64,000 nt of DNA. Source: Chryseomonas sp014190935 (lineage in GTDB: Bacteria; Pseudomonadota; Gammaproteobacteria; Pseudomonadales; Pseudomonadaceae). Both the position numbers and the translations under genes were made by a program. The notes below the pieces were generated by a model. The model worked only from the letters and a program-made list of their open reading frames with translations. It did not search any database and was not told where the DNA came from. The DNA lies in contig NZ_JACHVV010000001.1 of NCBI RefSeq assembly GCF_014190935.1, positions 372,001 through 436,000 of the forward strand, read 5' to 3'. Below, one piece after another: positions 41,428-50,115 of the stretch. Within the stretch, counting starts at the first letter, position 1. The number at the start of each line of letters is the position of its first letter.

Positions 41428-44400
41428 GTTTCTCATCAATGGCGGGCGTAACGACAGACAGCAGGCTCCACCAAATGCACCTTGGGCTGGGGCATCCCTA
41501 TTACATCTATGCGCCAGATTTCCGCGATACCTCGGCCGGGGTAGCCTGCCTGCATTACCTCTGTCACACCCTTAACATCCACGGGCGAGATGCCTATGTG
41601 ATGAGCTGCAATCAGGTCAACCCCAACCTGAAGACTCCGCGGGTGAGCCAGGACCTGGTGGATAGCCATCGACAACTGGGCAAGGTTCCCATCGTTATCT
41701 ATCCAGAGGTGGTCAGTGGTAACCCGGCTGGCGCAGATGTCGTGGTGCGCTACCTGCTCAATTTCGAGGGTGCCCTGACCGGTCGAGGTATGGAGGCAGG
41801 CAGCGACGACCTGAGGATATATGCCGGCCCGGTCCTCGTCCGAGATCCCGGCGAGCGTGCGGATGGCTTTCTCGACGTCCCTTGCATCAACACCGTGCTG
41901 TTCAATGCCAATGGTTGCGGTACGCGCCTGGGCCGCTATTTCTATCGCCATCGCTATCCGCTCGATCAGGTGGACTTCAGCCGATTCCCCCTGGACGTCC
42001 AGGAATTGTCGATGCACGAGCCGCTTCCCCTGCCCAGGCTGGCGCAGCTGCTCCGAGGCGCTGAGGTTCTCTACACGTACGAATGGTCCATGACCTGTGT
42101 CCTGGCAATTCTCTGCGGCTGTCCGGTGCTGTTCATGCGGGAGGGAGGCATTGATGAGGCCTTTCTGGACCAGAGCTACATAGGTTCCGGTGGCTTCGCC
42201 ATGTTCGACGCGCCTCAAGCACTGGAGGTTGCTCAAGGGGGGCTGGCCGATGCCATGGCGCGTTATGCGAGGCTCGAACATGGCTTCTGGCGGCAGCTCG
42301 ATCGCTTCATCGAACTCACCCAGGCACGTAGCGAGCATCACGTGGGCGCTGATCTTCTGAACCAGCAGTATCAGCGGTGGCTGGGCGAACGTGCGCTGCA
42401 GGGTACCCGGCTGCGCCTGTACGAGCAGGCGCTGGTGGTGGGAGAGCGGCCGCTGCACTTCGAGGTGGTGGTGTTCGGTGGAGCAGGGGAGGACGAACGG
42501 ACCCTGGCCAGTCTGGCGCGGCAGCACTATCCACTTACCCAGGCGTCCTTCCTGCCGGAAGCGACGGACTACCTGACGCCATGGCAGGCGCTGGCACATG
42601 CCAGTCGTTGCCAATGGTTCGTGCTGCTACCCAATGGCGATGAGGTAGCGACCGATCTACTGCTGCTGGCGGCCGAAGCCATTTCCCTGAACCCGCGCCT
42701 TAAGGCGCTATACGTCGACCAGGACGAGCTGACCGCCCAGGGGCCTGCCAATCCCGTGTTCAAGCCGGATTTCAATCTGGACTTGCTCCGCAGCTACAAC
42801 TATACGGGCTCGCTGTTGCTGGTGAGTCGTGACGCGCTGCTGGTTACGGTCCCCAGTATGCCCTGTACTGGCGAAGCCATTTTCACCGATATTCTATTCC
42901 AGAGCGTTGAGCGGGATGGGGTGACGGCCATTGGTCATCTCTCCGCTATCCTCCATCACAGTCGCCAAAGCTATGCAGCTTGGCTGGCCGAGCAAGTCGA
43001 TCCTTCAGTCGGACGCGGCATCGTGCAGGCCCATCTTCAACGGCTGGGCCTGGCCGCTCAGGTGGAGTCTTGTCGTCTGCCGTTCGTCAACCGCATCCGC
43101 CTGGTATGGCCAGGCAACCCCCTGGTGTCCTTGCTCGTAGATGCCCGCGGGCCGCTGTCCCAGGTCACTCGCTGCCTGGAAAGCCTATTACAGACGCGCG
43201 GCGTCAATTACCAGATCCATCTGGTGGAGTCATCGCAAGCGGAGCCCGAGTTGCGCGCCTGGTTGATGGAAATCGAGGCGATGGGTGAGCCGTTGATCCG
43301 GGTCGTACGCGCACCGCTGAGCCAGGTGATTGAATCGGCGGACGGTGAGTACCTCGTGCTGCTCGACGCGGCCTGTCTCGCCACAGATCCTGACTGGCTT
43401 CTGGAACTGCTGGCACAGGGGCGCCGTGATGAGGTCGCGGCGGTGGGTGCAAAACTCGTCGGGCCCGACGACCGCATCGTATCGGCCGGGCTGGTACTGG
43501 GTCTACGGGGTGCTGCCGATTGCCTGTTCAAGGGCGAGTCCGATCAGAATGGCGGCTATCTGCATCGTCTTCAGGTTGCCCAGAATCTCAGCGCCCTAGA
43601 CGGAAGATGCCTGCTGCTCAAGAAGGCAGCGCTCGCTGAAATCGATGGCCTGGCTGACCTCGCCTGGGGGCAGCGAGGCACTGATGTCGAGTTGAGCCTG
43701 AAACTTACGCAGGCCGGCTATCTGCTGGTTTGGACGCCCTACGCGAAAGTGCTTTGGCAGGAACAGGAGTATCGTGGGGCCATGCTCGACGAGGTCTCTC
43801 CGGGGCTCTACGAACAATGGCTGCCGGAGCTGGTCGACGATGCTGCTTACAACCGTAACTTCAGCCGTGAGGGCCTGGATTTCGAACTGGAGACCCAGTC
43901 GCAGCATCTTTGGCGACCCCTTGCGTGGCGGCCGCTACCGGTCGTCCAGATCGTACCAGGTCAGTCGGCGGGATGTGCTTATTACCGTGTGCTGCAACCC
44001 TTCCGAGCATTGGAACAGGCGCTCGAAATCGAGGGCATCATCACCGAGCGGCCGAAGTCGCCCGTACTGTTGGCCGGTATCGCAGCTGACGTGGTGGTCG
44101 TCCAGCGTGAGCACCAGCCCTTGCAAATGGATGCGTTGCAGACCCTAAGGCGGGCCACGGACGCCTTTGTCATCTACGACATGGACGATTGGCTCGCCGA
44201 TTCGCCTGCTGCAGGTAAGGGAGCGGCGACTGGGGCACCAGCCGTTGCCGACTTGGAAAGAGCACTCGCCAACGTTGATCGTGTGGTCGTCTCTACCCCT
44301 GCGCTGGCGAATCGACTGGAGGGCCGGCATCACGACATACGCGTGGTACCTACCCGGCTTCCCGCTGCCCATTGGGGCTCCCTTGTCAGTAATCGGCGAC

Positions 44401-44909
44401 GCCAAGGGCGGCCACGGATCGGTTTTGCCGGCAACGCTGGTCATAGGCTTGATTTGGCGATAATCGAGGAAGTGATACAGACACTCGGGCAGGAGGTCGA
44501 ATGGGTATTCCTCGGAATCCGGCCCACAGTGGCCAAGATCGACGAGTTCCACGCTCCCGTGCCGATTGAGGATTATCCAGGGAAGCTCGCAGGTCTCGAC
44601 CTCGACATCGCGCTTGCGCCCTTGCTGGCGAACGATTTCAACGAGTGTAAGAGCAACCTGCGCCTATTGGAGATGGGAGCCTGTGGCTATCCGGTGATTG
44701 CATCGGATATCGCGCCATACCGGGGAGACCTCCCTGTACAACGGGTCGCCAACGAGCCGACGCAATGGCTGGAGGCGATCCGCGCTCATCTGGTGGATTT
44801 GGACGCGGCCTTCATCCAGGGGCAGCGGCTGCGAGAAGCCGTGCAACGTGACTGGCTATTGGAGGGTGCCAATTTGAGAAGTTGGAAACGAGACTGGTTG
44901 CCAGGCTAG
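41424..44909 (+). CDS. Giant multidomain glycosyltransferase (Fgt1-like)
   Basis: A 1161-residue protein with three parts. Residues 1-330 form a domain of GT-B type (HPYYIYAPDFRDTSAGVACLHYL; LYTYEWSMTCVLAILCGCPVLFMREGG). Residues about 350-810 hold two GT2-like halves (FKPDFNLDLLRSYNYTGSLLLVSRDALL; VGAKLVGPDDRIVSAGLVLG). Residues about 840-1160 are a GT4-type domain ending FNECKSNLRLLEMGACGYPVIASDIAPY. Such proteins, next to fliC, glycosylate flagellin in P. syringae (Fgt1/Fgt2). It overlaps the aminotransferase by four bases. A shorter paralogue follows. Acceptor and linkage are inferred. Confidence 0.85.
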   Translation: MSFSSMAGVTTDSRLHQMHLGLGHPYYIYAPDFRDTSAGVACLHYLCHTLNIHGRDAYVMSCNQVNPNLKTPRVSQDLVDSHRQLGKVPIVIYPEVVSGNPAGADVVVRYLLNFEGALTGRGMEAGSDDLRIYAGPVLVRDPGERADGFLDVPCINTVLFNANGCGTRLGRYFYRHRYPLDQVDFSRFPLDVQELSMHEPLPLPRLAQLLRGAEVLYTYEWSMTCVLAILCGCPVLFMREGGIDEAFLDQSYIGSGGFAMFDAPQALEVAQGGLADAMARYARLEHGFWRQLDRFIELTQARSEHHVGADLLNQQYQRWLGERALQGTRLRLYEQALVVGERPLHFEVVVFGGAGEDERTLASLARQHYPLTQASFLPEATDYLTPWQALAHASRCQWFVLLPNGDEVATDLLLLAAEAISLNPRLKALYVDQDELTAQGPANPVFKPDFNLDLLRSYNYTGSLLLVSRDALLVTVPSMPCTGEAIFTDILFQSVERDGVTAIGHLSAILHHSRQSYAAWLAEQVDPSVGRGIVQAHLQRLGLAAQVESCRLPFVNRIRLVWPGNPLVSLLVDARGPLSQVTRCLESLLQTRGVNYQIHLVESSQAEPELRAWLMEIEAMGEPLIRVVRAPLSQVIESADGEYLVLLDAACLATDPDWLLELLAQGRRDEVAAVGAKLVGPDDRIVSAGLVLGLRGAADCLFKGESDQNGGYLHRLQVAQNLSALDGRCLLLKKAALAEIDGLADLAWGQRGTDVELSLKLTQAGYLLVWTPYAKVLWQEQEYRGAMLDEVSPGLYEQWLPELVDDAAYNRNFSREGLDFELETQSQHLWRPLAWRPLPVVQIVPGQSAGCAYYRVLQPFRALEQALEIEGIITERPKSPVLLAGIAADVVVVQREHQPLQMDALQTLRRATDAFVIYDMDDWLADSPAAGKGAATGAPAVADLERALANVDRVVVSTPALANRLEGRHHDIRVVPTRLPAAHWGSLVSNRRRQGRPRIGFAGNAGHRLDLAIIEEVIQTLGQEVEWVFLGIRPTVAKIDEFHAPVPIEDYPGKLAGLDLDIALAPLLANDFNECKSNLRLLEMGACGYPVIASDIAPYRGDLPVQRVANEPTQWLEAIRAHLVDLDAAFIQGQRLREAVQRDWLLEGANLRSWKRDWLPG

Positions 44910-45192
44910 GAGACGTTAGCCCGCCACTGGCAGGTGCTTAGCCTCCTTCTACTCTCGAGCCTTGGCGGACGTGCCTATCTTTGTAGTACCAGGGGCTGCG
45001 CTGCCGGCCTTTGACAACCTAGATCCCCAAGGTGAGGGCCGGCCTTCAGGGGTTTTCCTTCCGATTGTGTCGCAGTGCCGACCTGGAAGCCTGGGGTTCC
45101 GAGTTTGGTTAGCTTTTTGCTTGTCTCGGCCATCCGCCTTCTGCCGCCGATTTCTTGACTGGAGCAGAGGCTAACCAGTAAGGGGTCTCAAG

Positions 45193-47820
45193 ATGACGGG
45201 CTCACCCGCCAATGTGTTCTGTAATGCTGATACCGATTCGGGTGAGGTGCCTACGGCGGCTGAGGTTGATCGGAGCCATGCGCAGTGGCTGGCTGATCGG
45301 CGCTCCAGCGCGACGCGCCTTGAAATCTATCGCCAGGCACTGATCCAAAATGCTCAGCTGCATTTCTTGGTAGTGATCGTCGGCAGTCCTACGGAAGCCA
45401 GCTTCACCCTGGCATCGCTGGCTGAGCAGCATTATCCCAACTTCAGTACCGCACTGGTGGTGGCTTCGGCCAACGAGCTGTCGGACTGGCAGGAAGCGCT
45501 GGCGAGCAGTGAGGCGCACTGGTTGCTGAAGCTTCCGGCGGGTAGCCACCTAGAGCCCGAAACATTGTTGCGTTTGGCTGAGCGTATCCTTGTCTCCGGT
45601 GGCATACATGCTTGCTATTGCGACGAAGATCATCTTGCCGATAGTGGTCTCGAGTGTCCGATCTTCAGACCTGGCTTCAATCTCGATCTGCTACGCAGCT
45701 ATCCCTACACCGGCTCTCTGCTGGCCATGAGTCGCGAGGCGTTGCTGGCGTCCTCATCCAGCGTCACCGCGCCTGGCGTGGCACTGGTCCAAGACGTGTT
45801 GCTGCAGGTGGTCGAGCGCCAGGGTGTCACGGCCATCGCCCATCTACCCGAAGTATTCCACCATTCGCGACAGACCTTTCCCGACTGGCTGCAACAGTGC
45901 GAACCGGCGGCGACCCATGGCATCGTCCGCGCGCACTTGGCGCGCCTGGGTGTGCAGGCGGAGATCAGCACTGGTGCTCTTCCATGTGTCAGCCGTATTC
46001 ACTACCAGAGCGATCACCAACCGCTGGTTTCCATTTTGATTGAAGCCAGGGGTTCGCTCGAAGAGCTGGGTCGCTGCCTGGAGTCTGTCTTGGGAGGCAC
46101 CGCCTATCCACGTTACGAGATCCTTGTCGGGCGGCCTTCGAACGTCGCGGTCGATACCGGCTGCTGGCTAGACGAGCTGGTGACGCTGGGCTTGGAGCAT
46201 TTGCGGATCATCCCCGCTGACGGAGCTCAGGCCCTGGCTCGGGCTGCCAAGGGCGAATACCTGCTCTGGCTCAGTGCAGGTTGTCTCAGCATCAAGGCCT
46301 CTTGGCTGGATGAGCTGGTCAATCAGGCGCGACGCCCGGAGGTCGGGGTGGTAGGCGCCAAGCTTCTGGATCGTGAGGGCAAAGTAGCCATGGCCGGGCT
46401 GGTACTCGGACTGCGTGGTCCTGCCAGCAGCCTCTTCCTGGGTGAACCCGATGACCGCGCAGGCTATCTCTACCGGCAGCAGGTGGTGCAAAACTTCAGT
46501 GCCGTGAGCGGTCGTTGTCTATTGGTGCGGGCGGAGATATTTCATGCCATCCCTGATTGCGGTTCCTTCGCCACCCAGCCGTTCGCCGATGTCGAGTTCT
46601 GTCTCAAGGTTGGTCAGGCCGGCTATCTTGTGGTCTGGACGCCCCACGCCCGTCTCGGTTGGGAGTCGGAGCAGAGCCCAGAGGTGTCGGCGTGGACGCG
46701 AGCCGAGTCGAGACTCTACGAGCAGTGGCTACCCGTCCTGGCCAATGATCCCGCCTATAACCCAAGTCTAGCTCTGGACAAGGCGGACTTCGCAGTGGAA
46801 GTCGAACCCGAAAACTTATGGCGACCACTGTCCTGGCGTCCGCTGCCGGTAATCCAGGTCATGCCCGGCGATCGCTGGGGCTGCGGTCACTACCGGTTGA
46901 TCCAGCCGCAGCGAGCGATGGAAGCCGCCCTGCAGATCGATTCCAACGTGCAGTTCCGCTACTTGCACGCAGCCAACCAGGGACGCATTCAGGCAGACAG
47001 CATCATCGTACAGCGCCAGCTCTCCGAGCCGCAGATCGAGGAAATGCAGGCTATCAAGCGCTATACCTCGTCCTTTCTCGTGTACGACCTGGACGATCTA
47101 CTGGGTAACCTCCCGCTCAAAAGCATACATCGTGAGTCTTTTCAGCCTTCCCAGGTCGCGAGAGCCTTGCGTAACGGATTATCCATCGCGGATCGAGTGA
47201 CGGTCTCCACGGAACCCCTGGCAGAGGCGATGCGCGGATTTAATGCGGACATTCGCGTTGTTCCCAATCGATTGCCTGTCCCTTGGTGGGGGGAACTACA
47301 AGGCAAGTGGCGGAAAGGTCGCCCAAGGATCGGTTGGGCAGGCGGCACCAGCCATACAGGAGATCTGCAGATCGTAGTGGATGTCATGAAGGCCTTGGCC
47401 AACGAGGTGGAGTGGGTGTTTCTTGGTATGAGCCCACCGGGTGCGCCACCCCATGAATTCCATTATGGAGTCGAAATCGAGGACTTTCCCGCGAAGCTCG
47501 CCAGTCTCGATTTGGATCTGGCCATCGCCCCGCTCGAAATCAACGCCTTCAATGAGTGCAAGAGCAATTTGCGGCTGTTGGAGCTTGGCGCCTGTGGTTT
47601 CCCGGTTGTAGCTACTGATATAGAGCCCTATAGGTGCGGTCTCCCCGTGACCCTGGTACGCAATAAATATAAAGACTGGCTAGGTGCTATTCGTGACCAT
47701 CTGGCCGATATCGAGGGAGCCCACGCATTGGGAGCCAGCCTTCGCCAGCACATTCATCGTGACTGGATGCTTGAGGGAAGAAATCTCGAGTCATGGCGAG
47801 CGGCGTGGTTACCTGACTGA
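45193..47820 (+). CDS. Second multidomain glycosyltransferase, paralogue of the previous gene (Fgt2-like)
   Basis: An 875-residue protein collinear with residues about 320-1161 of the preceding enzyme; it lacks the N-terminal GT-B-type domain. Matching blocks include FRPGFNLDLLRSYPYTGSLL, VGAKLLDREGKVAMAGLVLGLRG and FNECKSNLRLLELGACGFPVVATDIEPY. This tandem pair most likely arose by duplication and loss or gain of a domain. AGGGG precedes the ATG. The 283-base gap to the first gene and the 325 bases to fliC are non-coding. It probably extends or completes the flagellin glycan. Confidence 0.85.
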   Translation: MTGSPANVFCNADTDSGEVPTAAEVDRSHAQWLADRRSSATRLEIYRQALIQNAQLHFLVVIVGSPTEASFTLASLAEQHYPNFSTALVVASANELSDWQEALASSEAHWLLKLPAGSHLEPETLLRLAERILVSGGIHACYCDEDHLADSGLECPIFRPGFNLDLLRSYPYTGSLLAMSREALLASSSSVTAPGVALVQDVLLQVVERQGVTAIAHLPEVFHHSRQTFPDWLQQCEPAATHGIVRAHLARLGVQAEISTGALPCVSRIHYQSDHQPLVSILIEARGSLEELGRCLESVLGGTAYPRYEILVGRPSNVAVDTGCWLDELVTLGLEHLRIIPADGAQALARAAKGEYLLWLSAGCLSIKASWLDELVNQARRPEVGVVGAKLLDREGKVAMAGLVLGLRGPASSLFLGEPDDRAGYLYRQQVVQNFSAVSGRCLLVRAEIFHAIPDCGSFATQPFADVEFCLKVGQAGYLVVWTPHARLGWESEQSPEVSAWTRAESRLYEQWLPVLANDPAYNPSLALDKADFAVEVEPENLWRPLSWRPLPVIQVMPGDRWGCGHYRLIQPQRAMEAALQIDSNVQFRYLHAANQGRIQADSIIVQRQLSEPQIEEMQAIKRYTSSFLVYDLDDLLGNLPLKSIHRESFQPSQVARALRNGLSIADRVTVSTEPLAEAMRGFNADIRVVPNRLPVPWWGELQGKWRKGRPRIGWAGGTSHTGDLQIVVDVMKALANEVEWVFLGMSPPGAPPHEFHYGVEIEDFPAKLASLDLDLAIAPLEINAFNECKSNLRLLELGACGFPVVATDIEPYRCGLPVTLVRNKYKDWLGAIRDHLADIEGAHALGASLRQHIHRDWMLEGRNLESWRAAWLPD

Positions 47821-47936
47821 CTGGAGCACGGCCTCATATGAGCGGGTTGCCGCTACCAAGAAGCTGTGAGGCGTGCGTGCGTAGGCGGATGCGTCCCTTG
47901 TAACCCGATCCGCTAGAGTGAACGTCGCGAAGGGGC

Positions 47937-47963
47937 TAAATAAATTAAAGGTTCGGTCGATAA
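47937..47963 (+). promoter_or_regulatory. Distal sigma-28 promoter of fliC
   Basis: TAAA, 15 bases, GTCGATAA fits the FliA consensus TAAA-N15-GCCGATAA with one mismatch. It would give a leader of about 175 bases before the fliC ATG. Confidence 0.6.
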
Positions 47964-48030
47964 CCAGTATGCACGAATCGGTATGTCACCACCTGTCAAG
48001 CTTCTGCTGAAGAAAATCGCGGAAAAATCC

Positions 48031-48057
48031 TAAAGGTTTGACGGCAGGTACCGATAA
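48031..48057 (+). promoter_or_regulatory. Proximal sigma-28 promoter of fliC
   Basis: TAAA, 15 bases, ACCGATAA also fits the FliA consensus with one mismatch and the exact spacing. It predicts a leader of about 80 bases and is the better-placed fliC promoter. Confidence 0.85.
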
Positions 48058-48145
48058 ATATCTTGAATGCGAAACACAGGGGCGTCTGAGCAAGCAGGTC
48101 CCATTCGCATGCTCAGGCACACAAGGTTCAACTGGAGACGCCACC

Positions 48146-49582
48146 ATGGCACTTACCGTCAATACCAACATCCCTTCCCTGAACACCCAGCGCAACCTGC
48201 AGAACGCGTCCAGCTCGCTGGCCACTTCCATGCAGCGCCTGTCCACTGGTAGCCGTATCAACAGCGCCAAGGACGATGCCGCCGGTCTGCAGATCTCCAA
48301 CCGTCTGACCAATCAGATCAACGGTTTGAACCAGGCCACTCGCAACGCCAACGACGGTATCTCCCTGTCGCAGACCGCTGAAGGCGCCATGCAGCAGTCC
48401 ACCAACATCCTGCAGCGTATTCGCGACCTGGCCGTGCAGTCCGCCAACGGCTCCAACAGCGACGCCGACCGCTCTGCTCTGCAGAAAGAAGTGACCGCGC
48501 AGCAGAACGAACTGACCCGTATCGCCCAGACCACCACCTTCGGTGGCCGCAAGCTGCTGGACGGCTCCTTCGGCACCACCAGCTTCCAGATCGGCGCCAA
48601 CGCCTACGAAACCATCGACGTCACCCTGAAGGACACCTCGGCTACTGCGCTGGGTTCGAACCAGGTCGGCTCCGGTGCCAGCACCTCCGCGGGTAGTGTC
48701 GTTGCAGGTAGCGGCAACGCCCTGGCTTCCGGTGGTACCGTCACCTTGGTGGGCGGTGGCAAGAGCCAGGACGTAGTCTACGCCGCAGGCGACTCTGCCA
48801 AGACCATCGCTGGCAAAATGAATGGCCAGATTCCCGGCCTGGCTGCCTCGGCGCGTACCGTGCTGACTGTGACCGACACCATCTCCAGTGGTGCGGCCAA
48901 CATGACCATGACCGTTGGTAGCAACTCGCTGAATCTGGTCGGTGTAGCCAGTACCAAGGACATGGCTGACCAGATCAATGCCAACGCCGCCAAGCTGGGC
49001 GTCACTGCCAACTACGACGATCAACTCAAGAAGCTGACGATTACCTCTGCTACTGGGGAAAACGTAACCTTTGGCAAGGACACCGGCAACGCCGCAGGCG
49101 CCATTAGCGTCTCCTCGCAGAAGTCCGACGGTTCCTTCAGCACTCCTGCGGTCGATATTCGGGCCAACGGCGGTCAGGCTATGGGTTACGTCAAGCTGGA
49201 CTCGCCTACGACCTTCGCGATGACCGGTGACACCGCCCAATTGTTCGGCGCTAACAAGTCCTCGCTCAGCCAGGTTTCCAACGTCGACATCTCCACCGCC
49301 GACGGTGCTCAAAAAGCTTTGTCCGTGATCGACCAGGCCCTGGCCAACATCGACTCCCAGCGCGCTGACCTCGGTGCGGTGCAAAACCGCTTCGACAACA
49401 CCATCAGCAACCTGACCAACATCTCGGAGAACGCCACCTCCGCCCGTAGCCGCATCAAGGACACCGACTACGCCGCGGAAACCGCGAACCTGTCGAAGAA
49501 CCAGGTGCTGCAACAGGCCGGCACCGCGATCCTGGCCCAGGCCAAGCAGCTGCCGCAGTCGGTTCTCAGCCTGCTCCAGTAA
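48146..49582 (+). CDS. fliC: Flagellin FliC
   Basis: A 478-residue flagellin. The N-terminal D0/D1 region (residues 1-170) starts MALTVNTNIPSLNTQRNLQ, and the C-terminal D1/D0 region ends NKNQVLQQAG-like NLSKNQVLQQAG..LPQSVLSLLQ. The flg22-type epitope spans residues 30-51 (QRLSTGSRINS at its start) and ends in Ser rather than the usual Ala. The middle (about 175-390) is the variable D2/D3 domain, rich in Ser, Thr and Gly, and offers sites for O-glycans from the adjacent island. The ATG at 48146 has GGAG upstream; two sigma-28 promoters precede it, and a terminator follows. Confidence 0.98.
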   Translation: MALTVNTNIPSLNTQRNLQNASSSLATSMQRLSTGSRINSAKDDAAGLQISNRLTNQINGLNQATRNANDGISLSQTAEGAMQQSTNILQRIRDLAVQSANGSNSDADRSALQKEVTAQQNELTRIAQTTTFGGRKLLDGSFGTTSFQIGANAYETIDVTLKDTSATALGSNQVGSGASTSAGSVVAGSGNALASGGTVTLVGGGKSQDVVYAAGDSAKTIAGKMNGQIPGLAASARTVLTVTDTISSGAANMTMTVGSNSLNLVGVASTKDMADQINANAAKLGVTANYDDQLKKLTITSATGENVTFGKDTGNAAGAISVSSQKSDGSFSTPAVDIRANGGQAMGYVKLDSPTTFAMTGDTAQLFGANKSSLSQVSNVDISTADGAQKALSVIDQALANIDSQRADLGAVQNRFDNTISNLTNISENATSARSRIKDTDYAAETANLSKNQVLQQAGTAILAQAKQLPQSVLSLLQ

Positions 49583-49602
49583 GGGCAGAGATCGGTTTAG
49601 GC

Positions 49603-49630
49603 AGGGAGAAGGGGGACGCCCCTTCTCCCT
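49603..49630 (+). terminator. Intrinsic terminator after fliC
   Basis: AGGGAGAAGGGG and CCCCTTCTCCCT form a perfect 12-pair stem with a four-base loop (GACG), followed by a short T-run. It lies 21 bases after the fliC stop and just before flaG, so fliC can be made as a monocistronic message with some readthrough. Confidence 0.9.
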
Positions 49631-49654
49631 TTCATGCGTTGTGAGGACATTACA

Positions 49655-50044
49655 ATGGACATCGTCAAGACAACGGGTTTTTCAGCGGTAAGGCCCTATA
49701 GCGCTCAAGCGAGCCCTGCGGCCGCGACGTCCTTCAGCGCTGCGGCGCCCACGGCGGACTCCACCGTCAAGCCGGTTTCCCAGGCCAGCAAGGCGGACGG
49801 GGACAAGGCCGAGAAGCCGGAAGACGGCAATGTGGATGGCGCCCTGTCGAAGCTGAAGTCGAAATTCCAGGAAGACCACCGCAACCTGGATTTCAGTATC
49901 GATGACTCCACCGGTGAGGTGGTGGTCAAGGTGCTGGACGGCGAATCCGGCAAGCTCATCCGGCAGATGCCCAGTGAGGAAGTGCTCAAGCTGGCCAAGC
50001 AGCTGGATGACATGCGCAGCCTGATGTTCAAGGCCGAAGCCTAG
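49655..50044 (+). CDS. flaG: FlaG family protein
   Basis: A 129-residue cytosolic protein. The N-terminal half is Ala/Ser/Pro-rich and disordered; the C-terminal half carries the FlaG domain pattern NLDFSIDDSTGEVVVKVLDGESGKLIRQMPSEEVLKLAKQLD. FlaG influences filament length in several bacteria. The ATG at 49655 has GAGG nine bases upstream; an earlier in-frame ATG at 49634 lies in the terminator tail and is unlikely. Standard place between fliC and fliD. Confidence 0.94.
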   Translation: MDIVKTTGFSAVRPYSAQASPAAATSFSAAAPTADSTVKPVSQASKADGDKAEKPEDGNVDGALSKLKSKFQEDHRNLDFSIDDSTGEVVVKVLDGESGKLIRQMPSEEVLKLAKQLDDMRSLMFKAEA

Positions 50045-50115
50045 TTGGCGCGGAACTTGAATCAGACTGATTGAACGCAGGGGCGACGACGTAACGTTGG
50101 CAGGGGAATAGTGAC

